Source of the DNA: Thermoplasmata archaeon
GTDB taxonomy: Archaea; Thermoplasmatota; Thermoplasmata; Thermoplasmatales; Thermoplasmataceae
Reading direction: 5' to 3'
Assembly (NCBI GenBank): GCA_021797355.1
Contig: JAJZZX010000005.1
Location: 1 to 64,000 of the forward strand
Length of the DNA: 64,000 nucleotides
The translations under genes were made by a program, and so were the position numbers. Shown here one piece after another: positions 43,779-52,441 of this stretch. Under the pieces are notes generated by a model. That model saw only the letters and a list, made by a program, of their open reading frames with translations. It made no database searches and had not been told where the DNA came from. Each line of letters begins with the position of its first letter. Position 1 is the stretch's first letter.

Positions 43779-44249
43779 ATGTATTATGAACCCATATCAA
43801 TTACAGGTTGCACTGCCATGATAAACATTTCAGAGAAGGGCATTGTGAGGCGTTATGCAAGGGCTTCAGGGTCCATAAAGCTTAAGCCGGATACCATAGG
43901 TCTCATCAGGAATGGCCAGATAAAGAAGGGTGATGTGCCATCATCAGCAAGAATTGCTGGGATCATGGGCGCAAAGGAGGCATGGATGAGGCTCCCTTAT
44001 TGCCACCAGATACCCATAGAATCGGTTGATTTTTCCATGGACCTAATGGAAGAAGATGTCAAGGTGACGTGTTCAGTTATTGCATACTGGAAGACCGGGG
44101 TAGAAATGGACGCCTTGAGCTGCGTGGCGTCGGCACTCCTCACTGTCTGGGACATGGTGAAGTACCTGGAGAAGGATGAGACGGGAAACTACCCTTCAAC
44201 CAGAATCCATGACATAATTGTTGAGGAGAAGGAGAAAGGTGGACGGTGA
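43779..44249 (+). CDS. moaC: Cyclic pyranopterin monophosphate synthase MoaC
   Basis: 156 residues. INISEKGIVRRYARASG, LPYCHQIPIESVDF and TGVEMDALSCVASALLTVWDM are MoaC signatures and include the active-site His and Asp/Lys region. It turns the MoaA product into cPMP. The first 13 residues align in length with the extension of E. coli MoaC, so ATG 43779 is kept; ATG 43818 is the alternative. moaB starts within its last codons. Confidence 0.93.
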   Translation: MYYEPISITGCTAMINISEKGIVRRYARASGSIKLKPDTIGLIRNGQIKKGDVPSSARIAGIMGAKEAWMRLPYCHQIPIESVDFSMDLMEEDVKVTCSVIAYWKTGVEMDALSCVASALLTVWDMVKYLEKDETGNYPSTRIHDIIVEEKEKGGR

Positions 44250-44730
44250 TCACAGAATTGCAAATTTTTCGGCAAAGTTTGCCGTCATAACCTGCAGCAG
44301 CACTAGGAAGCCCGAGAATGATGTTTCCGGGAATGGGATTGTTGCCGAGGTCACCAAGGCCGGGCACTCTGTTCCAGTGTATGCGGTGGTCAACGATGAC
44401 GTGGCAGAGATACGGCATGCCATAAAAGAAGCCCTGAAGAAGTGTGATGCTGCCATCATTACAGGCGGCACGGGAATCACAAGCAGGGACGTTACTTTAG
44501 AGGCAGTTTCCCCCATTGCAGAATATGAGATGTCTGGTTTTGGCCATCTCTTTTCCCAGATATCGTTCCGGGAAATAGGGACGTCAGCAGTAATGTCAAG
44601 ATCGACTGCATACATAGTGGACAGGAAGCCTGTCTTCTGCCTTCCGGGTTCTCCCGCCGGCTCATTGCTGGGTGTCAGGGAAATCATTCTCAAGCAGATT
44701 GATCATATCATTCACGAGCTGAGAAGATAG
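44239..44730 (+). CDS. moaB: Molybdopterin adenylyltransferase MoaB/MogA family
   Basis: 163 residues from GTG 44239, preceded by GGAGAAGGAG and overlapping moaC by 11 nt; a TTG at 44218 is less likely. IITGGTGITSRDVTLEAV and FCLPGSPAGSLLGV are the MoaB/MogA substrate-binding motifs. It adenylates molybdopterin ahead of metal insertion by MoeA. It is followed without a gap by moeA. Confidence 0.92.
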   Translation: MDGDHRIANFSAKFAVITCSSTRKPENDVSGNGIVAEVTKAGHSVPVYAVVNDDVAEIRHAIKEALKKCDAAIITGGTGITSRDVTLEAVSPIAEYEMSGFGHLFSQISFREIGTSAVMSRSTAYIVDRKPVFCLPGSPAGSLLGVREIILKQIDHIIHELRR

Positions 44731-45963
44731 ATGGCTGACGAAATCAGGCATAAGATGTCAAAATTCAGGTCGCTCCTGTCGTTTGAGGAGGCTGCCAGGC
44801 TAATTCATGATGAGAGATGGTACGTCCCCGCAACTGAAGCGCTGCCAGTGCAGGATTGTATGGGCCGCATCCTGGCCAGTGATGTGCGGGCACTCCGCCC
44901 ATATCCAAGTGCCAACAGGAGTCTTGTAGACGGCTATGCAGTTGCATCTTCTGCCCTTTCTGGCTGCTCCCCTTCGGATCCGGTCAGGCTGCCAGTTTCC
45001 GGGCTGAGTGCGGCGGGGTCCCCTGAAGGAGGTAAATTTGATCCCACTCAATGTGTTGAAATCTATACTGGCTCACTTATGCCAGCTGGCACCGATGCGG
45101 TGGTCCCCGCTGAGGATGCTGTGAGAAGAATGGGCTTTATTGAGGTATTTTCCCCAATTAAGGCCGGATCAAATGTTGCATTTATGGGTGAGGATTTGCA
45201 GCAGGGGCAAACCCTGGCCAGGGCGGGGGAGAGAATCAGCCAGTGGCATATTGGAGGTTTCTTGGCATCAGGCATCTCTCAGGTTACCGTTTACTCCAGG
45301 ATTGAAATTGCAATCATACCAACCGGCAATGAACTTTTTCCTGAATCTCCTGATTATATTGCCAATTCCACATCCCATGTGATAGGGTCAATGATTCATG
45401 GAGGTTGGTCGTCCATAATTCAGGTCCCCCCTGTACATGATACCGTGGAAGATGTCGCAGATGCGGTCTCCAGGCATTCTACATCTGGCATCATAATAAT
45501 AACGGGTGGCTCCAGTCTGGGTGGAAGGGACAATGTTCCGGAGGCGATGAAAACCCTAGATTCAAGAGTGATTTTTGGAGGAGTCAGAACAAGGCCTGGC
45601 AGGACCACAGCACTCTATTCCCTTCACAGCAAGCCTGTCATTTCTGTTTCCGGCTTCCCCTATGCAGGATCAATAATGGCAGACATTATTCTTGAATTGA
45701 TTCTTGGAAAGACAATTGGCTTCAGAAGCTTTCGCAACACAATTGCACTGCCCCTTGGTATTGATCTGACAGTGAAGGCGGGTTACACCAGCTTCATCCC
45801 TGGGAAGGTGGAGCGGAGGGAAGAGGGCAGTGTTGTCATTCCCGTCTTGGGCGGCAGGGGAAAGAGAATGAGTTCACTGATCCAATCTCACGGACTCATT
45901 GTGATTCCTGAAGGAAAGGAAGGGCTCAAGGCCGGTGAGCCCGTAGAGTTCAGGCAGTGGTGA
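44731..45963 (+). CDS. moeA: Molybdopterin molybdotransferase MoeA (paralogue 1)
   Basis: 410 residues, the normal MoeA length. NRSLVDGYAVAS, IYTGSLMPAGTDAVVPAED, IIPTGNEL and IITGGSSLGGRDNVPEAM mark domains I to III; VSGFPYAGSIMADIILEL corresponds to the active-site Pro-Gly loop, here GFPYAG rather than GNPV. It inserts molybdate into adenylated molybdopterin. It starts 1 nt after moaB and is followed after 5 nt by a second MoeA. Confidence 0.9.
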   Translation: MADEIRHKMSKFRSLLSFEEAARLIHDERWYVPATEALPVQDCMGRILASDVRALRPYPSANRSLVDGYAVASSALSGCSPSDPVRLPVSGLSAAGSPEGGKFDPTQCVEIYTGSLMPAGTDAVVPAEDAVRRMGFIEVFSPIKAGSNVAFMGEDLQQGQTLARAGERISQWHIGGFLASGISQVTVYSRIEIAIIPTGNELFPESPDYIANSTSHVIGSMIHGGWSSIIQVPPVHDTVEDVADAVSRHSTSGIIIITGGSSLGGRDNVPEAMKTLDSRVIFGGVRTRPGRTTALYSLHSKPVISVSGFPYAGSIMADIILELILGKTIGFRSFRNTIALPLGIDLTVKAGYTSFIPGKVERREEGSVVIPVLGGRGKRMSSLIQSHGLIVIPEGKEGLKAGEPVEFRQW

Positions 45964-45968
45964 TTTAG

Positions 45969-47765
45969 ATGAAAAGCGTATACAGAAATCTGGTTTCATT
46001 CCAAAAGGCGATTGAACTTGTAAACGAAATGATGTCTCCGGTTGCAGCGTGGGAGAAAGTCAGCCTCAGCCAGGCATCAGGGCGAATATCATACATTGAT
46101 GTTGTGAGCAGAATGTCAATTCCCCCTTTCAACCGGTCCACAATGGACGGGTATGCTGTCCGGGCTGAAGATCTCTTAATCCAGACTGGGGGAAAACCTG
46201 CAAGGCTCCGCGTTACCGGGAGTGTCTCCATTGGCGAGATTCCCAATGGCAGGATAAACTCCGGAGAATGCATGCGGATTTCCACCGGGGCTATTCTGCC
46301 GGAAGGATCAGATGCTGTGGTCAGGATAGAAGATACCAGGGAAGATGGTTCATTTGTTAGCATACTGGAAGGTGTAGGGACTGGGGAAAACATTGCTGAG
46401 TCCGGAAGCGATTCCGCAGAGGGATCGCTGATAATTTCCAGGGGCCACGTTGTGCAACCGCATGAGGTGGCAGTCCTAGCATCGCTTGGAATCTCAGAAC
46501 TGCAGGTATTCAGGAAGCTGAAGATCTCCGTCATATCAACTGGCAACGAGTTGATTCCAGCCGGAAGCCCCTACACTCCTGGCAAGGTATACGATTCAAA
46601 CTCCCATATGGTTTTCTCGACGCTATCTGCCTTCAACTTTCTTGATACTAAAAATGAAGGGCTGGTACCGGACGATTGGAACAGGCTTCATACCGCGATT
46701 AAATCAAGCCTTGAGGGATCAGACATGGTCATATTGTCCGGCGGAAGTTCGGCCGGTGAGGCGGATCTCGTTTATAGAATCATAGGGAATATGGAACCGG
46801 GAATAATATTCCATGGGGTACTTGCAAAACCCGGCCTTCCAACGGTCTTTGGAATGAATGGCTCAAAGGCTGTGATTGGGCTTCCCGGCTTTCCCGTGTC
46901 AGCGGCAATGATTCTTAGGTCAATATTCCTTCCCGGAATAATAAGGATGGCTGGAGGGAACTACCATGGCGAAATGCTCACGACCAGTCTCGGGGCCAGG
47001 CTGAACCTGGAAATAGGGAAGCAGAATCTGATTCCTGCCAGGCTTGGATCGTCGGCAGTCTATCCGGTTACTGGCCTTTCCGGTTCCATCAGCAGATTTC
47101 TGGAGACTACCGGGTACCTGTCCCTTCCCGGAACCTCAAAATTCCTCGAGGAGGGGAGCAAGGTCAACTACATCCCATGGCCAGGAAACTTTTGGCAGCA
47201 GAATATGCAGTTGATCGGAACCATAGACTCGCTTAACATTACTGCCATACGGGATGCACTTCCAGAAACGCTGCTGTCATACGGAGAGCCTGAAACCGCC
47301 CTTTCCATGTTGCGTTACAATGATGCCAGCAACGTAATTCTGAGGGTCTCAGGCCAGGAATCTGACATTCCGCAAATCATTGGTATCCAAAATGAAGAAA
47401 AGATGGTTGCATTTCTTGTGGCGGGATATCATATTGCAGTCAAGTATGGCGACAATTACCTGAAGATCGATGAACTGGATAAGCTCCCTGAATCAGTGAA
47501 GATACTCGGGCCGCCACTGAAGTCCCTTGATCGCATCATGGGCAAGAGCCAGGAGGAGAAGAATTTTCTATCCAGTCTTCGGAGGAACCTGACAAGATAT
47601 TATACCGGAAACTCGCAGGCAGACGTAAAGATAGAGATAGGGAATGGGGACGATGGCAGCCATTCTGTAATGAGCTTTCATGATGTTATAGTGTCAAGGG
47701 AGACTGGTAACAACATCCTGGAACAGTTACAGAAGAAATTTACGCAAATAAGGAAGCGCGCATGA
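45969..47765 (+). CDS. MoeA paralogue 2 with a C-terminal extension of about 190 residues
   Basis: 598 residues. Positions 1 to about 400 are a full MoeA (NRSTMDGYAVRAED, ISTGAILPEGSDAVVRIED, VISTGNELIPAG, ILSGGSSAGEADLVY, GLPGFPVSAAMILR). The extra tail has the rough order of the periplasmic-binding-protein-like domain fused to MoeA in many archaea (LIGTIDSLNI, then VAFLVAGYHIAVKYGDNYLK, then DELDKLP), but it is diverged. By family knowledge one paralogue may handle tungsten and the other molybdenum, or this one may bind the oxyanion. It overlaps mobB by 4 nt. Confidence 0.85.
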   Translation: MKSVYRNLVSFQKAIELVNEMMSPVAAWEKVSLSQASGRISYIDVVSRMSIPPFNRSTMDGYAVRAEDLLIQTGGKPARLRVTGSVSIGEIPNGRINSGECMRISTGAILPEGSDAVVRIEDTREDGSFVSILEGVGTGENIAESGSDSAEGSLIISRGHVVQPHEVAVLASLGISELQVFRKLKISVISTGNELIPAGSPYTPGKVYDSNSHMVFSTLSAFNFLDTKNEGLVPDDWNRLHTAIKSSLEGSDMVILSGGSSAGEADLVYRIIGNMEPGIIFHGVLAKPGLPTVFGMNGSKAVIGLPGFPVSAAMILRSIFLPGIIRMAGGNYHGEMLTTSLGARLNLEIGKQNLIPARLGSSAVYPVTGLSGSISRFLETTGYLSLPGTSKFLEEGSKVNYIPWPGNFWQQNMQLIGTIDSLNITAIRDALPETLLSYGEPETALSMLRYNDASNVILRVSGQESDIPQIIGIQNEEKMVAFLVAGYHIAVKYGDNYLKIDELDKLPESVKILGPPLKSLDRIMGKSQEEKNFLSSLRRNLTRYYTGNSQADVKIEIGNGDDGSHSVMSFHDVIVSRETGNNILEQLQKKFTQIRKRA

Positions 47766-48244
47766 AGTCAGTGGCAGTTCAGGGGAAGAGCGGGGCAGGC
47801 AAGACGACCCTTTCAAGGGCACTTATAACATTTCTCGGGCGGCAGGGATGGAGAATATCATACATAAAGAGCATTCCCCATGACGATGCTTCCTTCGAAA
47901 CTGAGGGTAAGGATACTGAATTGGCAATGAATTCGGGGGCAATGCTGTCAGCCGGCGTAACGCCAAGCAAGGCATTCTTCACCCTTAGAGGTCACCATGA
48001 TCTGAGGGAGGTGATGATCCTTGCAGAGAAGTGGAGTGATGTGTGCATCCTGGAAGGGTTTCACAGTGACATTCAAACCATCCTTCCTGACGTCATCATA
48101 AACATTTCACCTGCGACCGCAGATTCATCAGGCACGGTGCGTGTTGCCTGCGGAAGCCTTCATTCCTCCTTCACAATGGAACAGGACATGGATGGTATCC
48201 TAAAGTTCGTCCTTGAATGCCTTATGGATGCCATGTCAAAGTGA
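47762..48244 (+). CDS. mobB: Molybdopterin-guanine dinucleotide biosynthesis protein MobB
   Basis: 160 residues. Walker A QGKSGAGKTTLSRAL and the MobB landmark YIKSIPHDDASFETEGKDT followed by ELAMNSGA are present. It is a GTP-binding helper of MobA in MGD assembly. ATG 47762 overlaps the preceding stop (ATGA). Its end overlaps the convergent moeB by 9 nt. Confidence 0.88.
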   Translation: MKSVAVQGKSGAGKTTLSRALITFLGRQGWRISYIKSIPHDDASFETEGKDTELAMNSGAMLSAGVTPSKAFFTLRGHHDLREVMILAEKWSDVCILEGFHSDIQTILPDVIINISPATADSSGTVRVACGSLHSSFTMEQDMDGILKFVLECLMDAMSK

Positions 48245-48967
48245 TGAACAGGCAGGGCATGAGGGGTTTCTCTTAATCTCAATCCTGCTGAATTCCTGAT
48301 TCCAAGGGTCGAGCATAAGGAGGTCACCGCTTGGTTCTTTTCCCGATATTATCTGAACTGCAATGGACCATGCCAGGGAGCCTGCCATAATGGGCGATGA
48401 TGCCAGGACTCCGAACTCCTGGCAGGAAGGCCCGTCGACATGGTTTTCCTTGAGAAAGCAGGACAGACATGAGGTCTTGCCTGGAATGATCGCCTTTACC
48501 TGGGCAACAGTTCCCACTGATGATGAAAACACCCATGGTATCCTGTTAAGGACGCAGAAACTGTTGATGATGCGCCTGGCAGAGAAGTTATCCGTTCCGT
48601 CCATGATTATATCCCATCCGGAAAGCAGTTCCGTAGCGTTCTCTTTGCCCAGATTTATGGGCCATGAATCTATCCTCACCTCAGGATTTACACTCCTTAG
48701 AGCTTCTGCAGCGGCATCTGCCTTGTTCTTTCCAAGATCGTTCATGCCGAATAGAATCTGCCTGTGAAGATTTGTAACATCAACTCTGTCTCCGTCGACC
48801 AAGCCGAGCCTGCCGACTCCAGCCCTGGCAAACAGATCCGCAATTGGTGACCCTATACCACCCATGCCAACAACAAGAACCGATGCTGCCCTGATCTTCA
48901 GTGACCCTTCCTGGCCGATTTCACCTAGCGCCATCTGTCTCGCATACCTCAGGCCCAAGCCAAACAT
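48236..48967 (-). CDS. moeB: E1-like adenylyltransferase MoeB/ThiF family
   Basis: 243 residues from ATG 48967 (ATG 48994 would add nine). RYARQMALGEIGQEG, VLVVGMGGIGSPIADLFARAG, NLHRQILF, MDGTDNFSARR and two CxxC zinc pairs (SCLSC and SCPAC) define the family. It activates the C-terminal Gly of MoaD (and possibly other ubiquitin-like proteins) for sulfur transfer. The end of the moa/moe locus fits the role. Divergent from the dehydrogenase gene, with a shared TATA element. Confidence 0.9.
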   Translation of the reverse strand: MFGLGLRYARQMALGEIGQEGSLKIRAASVLVVGMGGIGSPIADLFARAGVGRLGLVDGDRVDVTNLHRQILFGMNDLGKNKADAAAEALRSVNPEVRIDSWPINLGKENATELLSGWDIIMDGTDNFSARRIINSFCVLNRIPWVFSSSVGTVAQVKAIIPGKTSCLSCFLKENHVDGPSCQEFGVLASSPIMAGSLAWSIAVQIISGKEPSGDLLMLDPWNQEFSRIEIKRNPSCPACSSL

Positions 48968-48993
48968 AGCATGGTGTAATGCCCACAAGACCA

Positions 48994-49000
48994 TTTATAT
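48994..49000. promoter_or_regulatory. TATA box between moeB and the MDR dehydrogenase
   Basis: TTTATAT on the plus strand, ATATAAA on the minus strand. Its centre is 24 nt from ATG 49021 and about 30 nt from ATG 48967, so one element may serve two leaderless genes. Confidence 0.45.
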
Positions 49001-49020
49001 TTCCTGAAAATACGTATTGC

Positions 49021-50037
49021 ATGAAGGCAGCATTCCTTACTGAAATAAAGAAACCACTTGTCATACAGGAATATGATCCGCCGCAGCCGACGGGAAATCA
49101 GGTCCTGATCAGGCAGTCTCTTACGGGAATATGTTTCCGGGATGTCCTTACAAGAGATGGGTTCATGCCTCGGGTGAAGATTCCCATAATACCCGGGCAC
49201 GAGATATCTGGAAGAATTGTGGCTGTAGGCCCAGACGTGAAGGGTTTCAATATCAATGAAAAGGTGGCAAGCCTCATATACACTCCATGCGGCAAATGCG
49301 AATTCTGCCTCAGGGGAGATGAAAATCTGTGCCCAAACAAGATTACTTTTGGGGAGGGGGTGAACGGAGGATATACCCGGGATGTAATTGCAAACGAAAA
49401 CTCCCTGGTACATGTTCCTGACGATGTGGCAGATGCAGATGCTTCCCTGGCTGCCTGTGTTACTGGGATGCTCTACAACGCATTGGTACGCGTAGGAAAG
49501 CTTCAGGCTGGGGAACGCGTCCTCATATCCGGTGCCGGAGGTGGTGTGGGAGTTCATGCGGTTGAGCTTGCAAAGGCACTGGGGGCCTTTGTTGTGGCAG
49601 AGACATCGTCAAAATGGAAGGAGGAAATTTTGTACAAAATGGGCGCAGATATTGTAGTCAGCGGCGAAGGATTTGACAGGACAGTTAAGGAGAAGACCGG
49701 TGACGGGGTTCACCTTGCCCTAGAGGGAGTTGGTCTGCCAACCTTTGACAGGAGCCTCCGGAGCCTAAGGACGGGCGGCAGGATGGTGGTGATTGGCAAC
49801 GTTGATCCTTCACCAGTGCCACTCCCTCTTGGAATCATAATTCTTAAGGGCAACTCAATACATGGAAGCATCAGCTCAACCAGGGAAGACATGAGGAAAG
49901 TTCTTGAAATGACCTCACAGGGAAAGATTAGAGCCGTGATTCACGAAAAAATTGCTCTTGAGGATGTAAATAAGGCATACGGCGAAATGAAGGAGAAGAA
50001 ATCCGTGGGGCGCATCATGATCGATCTGTCCAGATAA
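49021..50037 (+). CDS. Zinc-type medium-chain dehydrogenase, acryloyl-CoA reductase-like
   Basis: 338 residues from ATG 49021; the open frame starts 42 nt earlier, but the TATA spacing and family N-terminus (MKAAFLTEI) support this ATG. GHEISG and the structural zinc lobe CGKCEFCLRGDENLC are present, and GAGGGVGVHAVELAKALGA binds NAD(P)H. ACVTGMLYNALVR and VVIGNVDPSPVPLPLG resemble the acryloyl-CoA reductases of Sulfolobales, which use NADPH. A role in acyl-CoA or alcohol metabolism is likely; the substrate is not proven. Confidence 0.8.
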   Translation: MKAAFLTEIKKPLVIQEYDPPQPTGNQVLIRQSLTGICFRDVLTRDGFMPRVKIPIIPGHEISGRIVAVGPDVKGFNINEKVASLIYTPCGKCEFCLRGDENLCPNKITFGEGVNGGYTRDVIANENSLVHVPDDVADADASLAACVTGMLYNALVRVGKLQAGERVLISGAGGGVGVHAVELAKALGAFVVAETSSKWKEEILYKMGADIVVSGEGFDRTVKEKTGDGVHLALEGVGLPTFDRSLRSLRTGGRMVVIGNVDPSPVPLPLGIIILKGNSIHGSISSTREDMRKVLEMTSQGKIRAVIHEKIALEDVNKAYGEMKEKKSVGRIMIDLSR

Positions 50038-50091
50038 ATCCATTTCCACCTGTTCGGCAACAGATATATATGGTTCAGTCCATAGCCTTTC

Positions 50092-50715
50092 GTGTATATT
50101 CCAAAGGAGTTTCTCATATCTGACAGGCAGGTGATCCTGGATTTTATCAGGAAGAATGGCTTTGGGCTGCTGGTTACCAGTGGTGAATACCCTGAGGCAT
50201 CCCATATCCCCATGATAGTTGTAGATGATGATCCCATACGAATCTGGGGACATCTTGCTGTTGGAAACCAGCAACTATCGGGGCTCAACGGGGCAAAAGT
50301 CCTGCTTGTCTTTGGTGGCCCGCATGCATATATATCACCCACTTGGTATGCAGTTCCCGGCCAGGTGCCAACCTGGAATTATGCAACTGTCCATGCATAT
50401 GGCATTGCGAAGCTCTCAAGCCGGAGGGAAACTACGGAGATGCTTGAGAAAATGGTCGCGTTCTTTGAAGAAAAATCCCCGCTTTCCGGAAGGATGAGGG
50501 AAGAAAAATACCAGGACATTATGTCAGGGATCGTCGGATTTCATGTTGACGTGGTATCCGTCCAGGGAAAATTTAAGATGAGCCAGAACCATAGCGTGGA
50601 GGACAGAATTGGCGTAATAAAACACCTGAAGGGCAGCAGTGATCCATATGAAAGGGAGGTCGCTGAAATGGTAAGGCAGACCATACCACAAAATGGTGCC
50701 AACAAAGATTTTTAA
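50092..50715 (+). CDS. PaiB-family FMN-binding protein
   Basis: 207 residues. MYIPKEFLISDRQVILDFI, GFGLLVTSGEYPEASHIP, GHLAVGNQQ, GPHAYISPTWY and VPTWNYATVHAYG are PaiB/FMN-binding split-barrel signatures. Bacterial PaiB was described as a regulator; biochemically these proteins look like flavin or heme binders. GTG start, 25 nt after GATATATA (50063-50070), hence probably leaderless. No obvious partner gene. Confidence 0.8.
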   Translation: MYIPKEFLISDRQVILDFIRKNGFGLLVTSGEYPEASHIPMIVVDDDPIRIWGHLAVGNQQLSGLNGAKVLLVFGGPHAYISPTWYAVPGQVPTWNYATVHAYGIAKLSSRRETTEMLEKMVAFFEEKSPLSGRMREEKYQDIMSGIVGFHVDVVSVQGKFKMSQNHSVEDRIGVIKHLKGSSDPYEREVAEMVRQTIPQNGANKDF

Positions 50716-50749
50716 TTGTTGTTGGGTTCCGGTTGCAGGGTAATTTTAT

Positions 50750-50908
50750 ATGCAGGAGCTTATATGTAACATTGAATTTGATCAGGAAGACGGTGAATAC
50801 GTCGCTAAGCTCAGGACTGAGATGGGCGGACTCAGAGAATATACGGGAGTGACATTTGAGGAGGTCCTGAACCAGGTTATGATTGAGCTTCAGGAAGAAT
50901 TTTCCTGA
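50750..50908 (+). CDS. Small acidic hypothetical protein (52 aa)
   Basis: ATG 50750 to TGA 50906-50908: MQELICNIEFDQEDGEYVAK and an acidic C-terminus (FEEVLNQVMIELQEEFS). Beta-beta-beta-alpha composition is reminiscent of HicB-like or other tiny mixed folds. TAATTTTATATG overlaps the start, so transcription would have to begin upstream. Its coding character looks real; function unknown. Confidence 0.5.
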   Translation: MQELICNIEFDQEDGEYVAKLRTEMGGLREYTGVTFEEVLNQVMIELQEEFS

Positions 50909-50959
50909 TCAGAATTATTGTACCAGAAATTTTTATTTATCGAACATGATAGTCTTTCA

Positions 50960-51931
50960 TTGCAAAAGACAATTCTGGCTGCCGCAATTGTGTTTATGCT
51001 GCTGCTTCCGGCAGTATCATTAGCCGATACGGAAGATGGCATGAATCCCTACTTGAGTGTAGGCAGGGCACCAGCAATTGAGATAAACCTTACTCATTCT
51101 GATTTTAACTTGTCCTTTGCAGGCGCAATCCTTCATATGGATAGGCATAACTATTCTGCTAAGTTTGCCTCCCAGAAATGGGTTTTCGCAACAAGAAACA
51201 GCACCACAGTTGAATATTCAGCCCTGGTGAAGTTCGTGCCGATGCATGAATTTGAGGGCGGTTTTCCGCCAATTGGTGAAGGTAACTCAACCGAGGATAA
51301 CGCAATGGCAGGGATGCCAAATGTATCCATTCCAGGTGCAATCATGCCCGTACAGGCTGAATTCGACATACTGTTCACCAGGGCTGGGATGACGCTTCTC
51401 TCCGCCAATGGAAGCAGAATAAATACCACTGGGATAGCAATCACGATAGATGTCAGTTCATCGCAGATAAGCGGTGATGGGTATCTTGAGGTTATACAGT
51501 TTCTTGGAGCAAACATTGATCACAGCTTCTGGCCTTTTCACGATTTCCACGGGTACGCTTCAGGAGAAAGGGAAAAAGAGGATCATGGTGTGTCAGTCAG
51601 GGAGGGAAACTTCTCTGCGTACTATATCTGGAATAATACATATTCACTCAACAGCAAGCTGCTCTCAATGGCAAATTCCACTTATACAGGCGATGGGATC
51701 ACAGTGGTAATGTTCAGGTATAATTTCACGGGTGGCCTGCAGGAACTCTCCCAGGATCCATATTTCACAGTCCCAGACTTCAATGTCTTCCAGGGAAAAT
51801 TCATTGACCAGGGCATACAGACCGCCAGGGATTTCCTCATTGCGCATGCTGAACTATTCTCAGCGGGAATAGCCTCAGGAATGGTCTTCCTTGGGATTCC
51901 GTATGGAATATACAGAAGGAGAAGGCTATGA
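50960..51931 (+). CDS. Secreted, C-terminally anchored hypothetical protein
   Basis: About 323 residues from TTG 50960 (an earlier TTG at 50918 would add 14). A classical signal peptide (TILAAAIVFMLLLPAVSLAD) is followed by a large beta-rich ectodomain with several N-x-S/T sites and a C-terminal helix (LFSAGIASGMVFLGIPYGIY) capped by RRRRL, so the protein sits outside on the membrane. TTTTTATTTATC at about 50930-50942 is near -25 from TTG 50960, supporting a leaderless TTG. No family recognised. The 3' end overlaps the convergent winged-helix gene by 6 nt. Confidence 0.6.
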   Translation: MQKTILAAAIVFMLLLPAVSLADTEDGMNPYLSVGRAPAIEINLTHSDFNLSFAGAILHMDRHNYSAKFASQKWVFATRNSTTVEYSALVKFVPMHEFEGGFPPIGEGNSTEDNAMAGMPNVSIPGAIMPVQAEFDILFTRAGMTLLSANGSRINTTGIAITIDVSSSQISGDGYLEVIQFLGANIDHSFWPFHDFHGYASGEREKEDHGVSVREGNFSAYYIWNNTYSLNSKLLSMANSTYTGDGITVVMFRYNFTGGLQELSQDPYFTVPDFNVFQGKFIDQGIQTARDFLIAHAELFSAGIASGMVFLGIPYGIYRRRRL

Positions 51932-52438
51932 GGAATCCAGTATTGAAATTATGTTTGATGTCAGCATGTCAAGGAAGCTCTCCCTGAATGCATTAAGTGT
52001 CTGCTTTATTGATGACGGGTCGGTTAGCTCATAGTATCTGATGCCCGATTCCACCGATGATCGCAAGACGTTTTCCCTGACCATATCATCCAGCAGCTGA
52101 AACTTCCTCTCCCTTACCGGTTTTCTTCCTTTTGTAAGGCTTCCCTCAGGCAGCTTTCCTTTCTGGAGAAGCAGCAATATTATCTCCCTGCCTGCCGGGT
52201 TGCGAAGGAAGAAGATAACCCTCCTCTGTATAAGCCCGGTGCCTTCACTGGTGAAGTACCTCCTTATCTTCCCGTCTTCCCGGGAGTGTATCTTTTCAAG
52301 CCTTTCGAGCTGATAAAGATGGTATTCTATCTGCCCTACTGCTGCCCCTGTGCGGCGCTGAATTTCCCTGAAATGAATTCCAGGGTTTGACCTGATCACA
52401 TCAAGGATCACATCCCTCAGGGACAACTCTTCGGCCAA
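51926..52438 (-). CDS. Winged-helix transcriptional regulator
   Basis: 170 residues with two wHTH modules: LRDVILDVIRSNPGIHFREI, QRRTGAAVGQIEYHLYQLER and the wing REDGKIRRYFTSEG, then a second, shorter one (AGREIILLLLQKGKLPEGSL). This layout is common in archaeal two-wHTH membrane-linked regulators. It is 3 nt downstream of a small membrane protein gene and opposite a secreted protein, so the three probably form a functional unit. DNA target unknown. Confidence 0.75.
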   Translation of the reverse strand: MAEELSLRDVILDVIRSNPGIHFREIQRRTGAAVGQIEYHLYQLERLEKIHSREDGKIRRYFTSEGTGLIQRRVIFFLRNPAGREIILLLLQKGKLPEGSLTKGRKPVRERKFQLLDDMVRENVLRSSVESGIRYYELTDPSSIKQTLNAFRESFLDMLTSNIISILDSS

Positions 52439-52441
52439 TGT

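Noticed and set aside
45965-46546. A 193-residue minus-strand frame
   Set aside because: Antisense to the second moeA; Ser/Pro-rich mirror of its codons.
48949-49557. A 202-residue minus-strand frame
   Set aside because: It covers the moeB/dehydrogenase promoter and runs antisense to a clear dehydrogenase gene.
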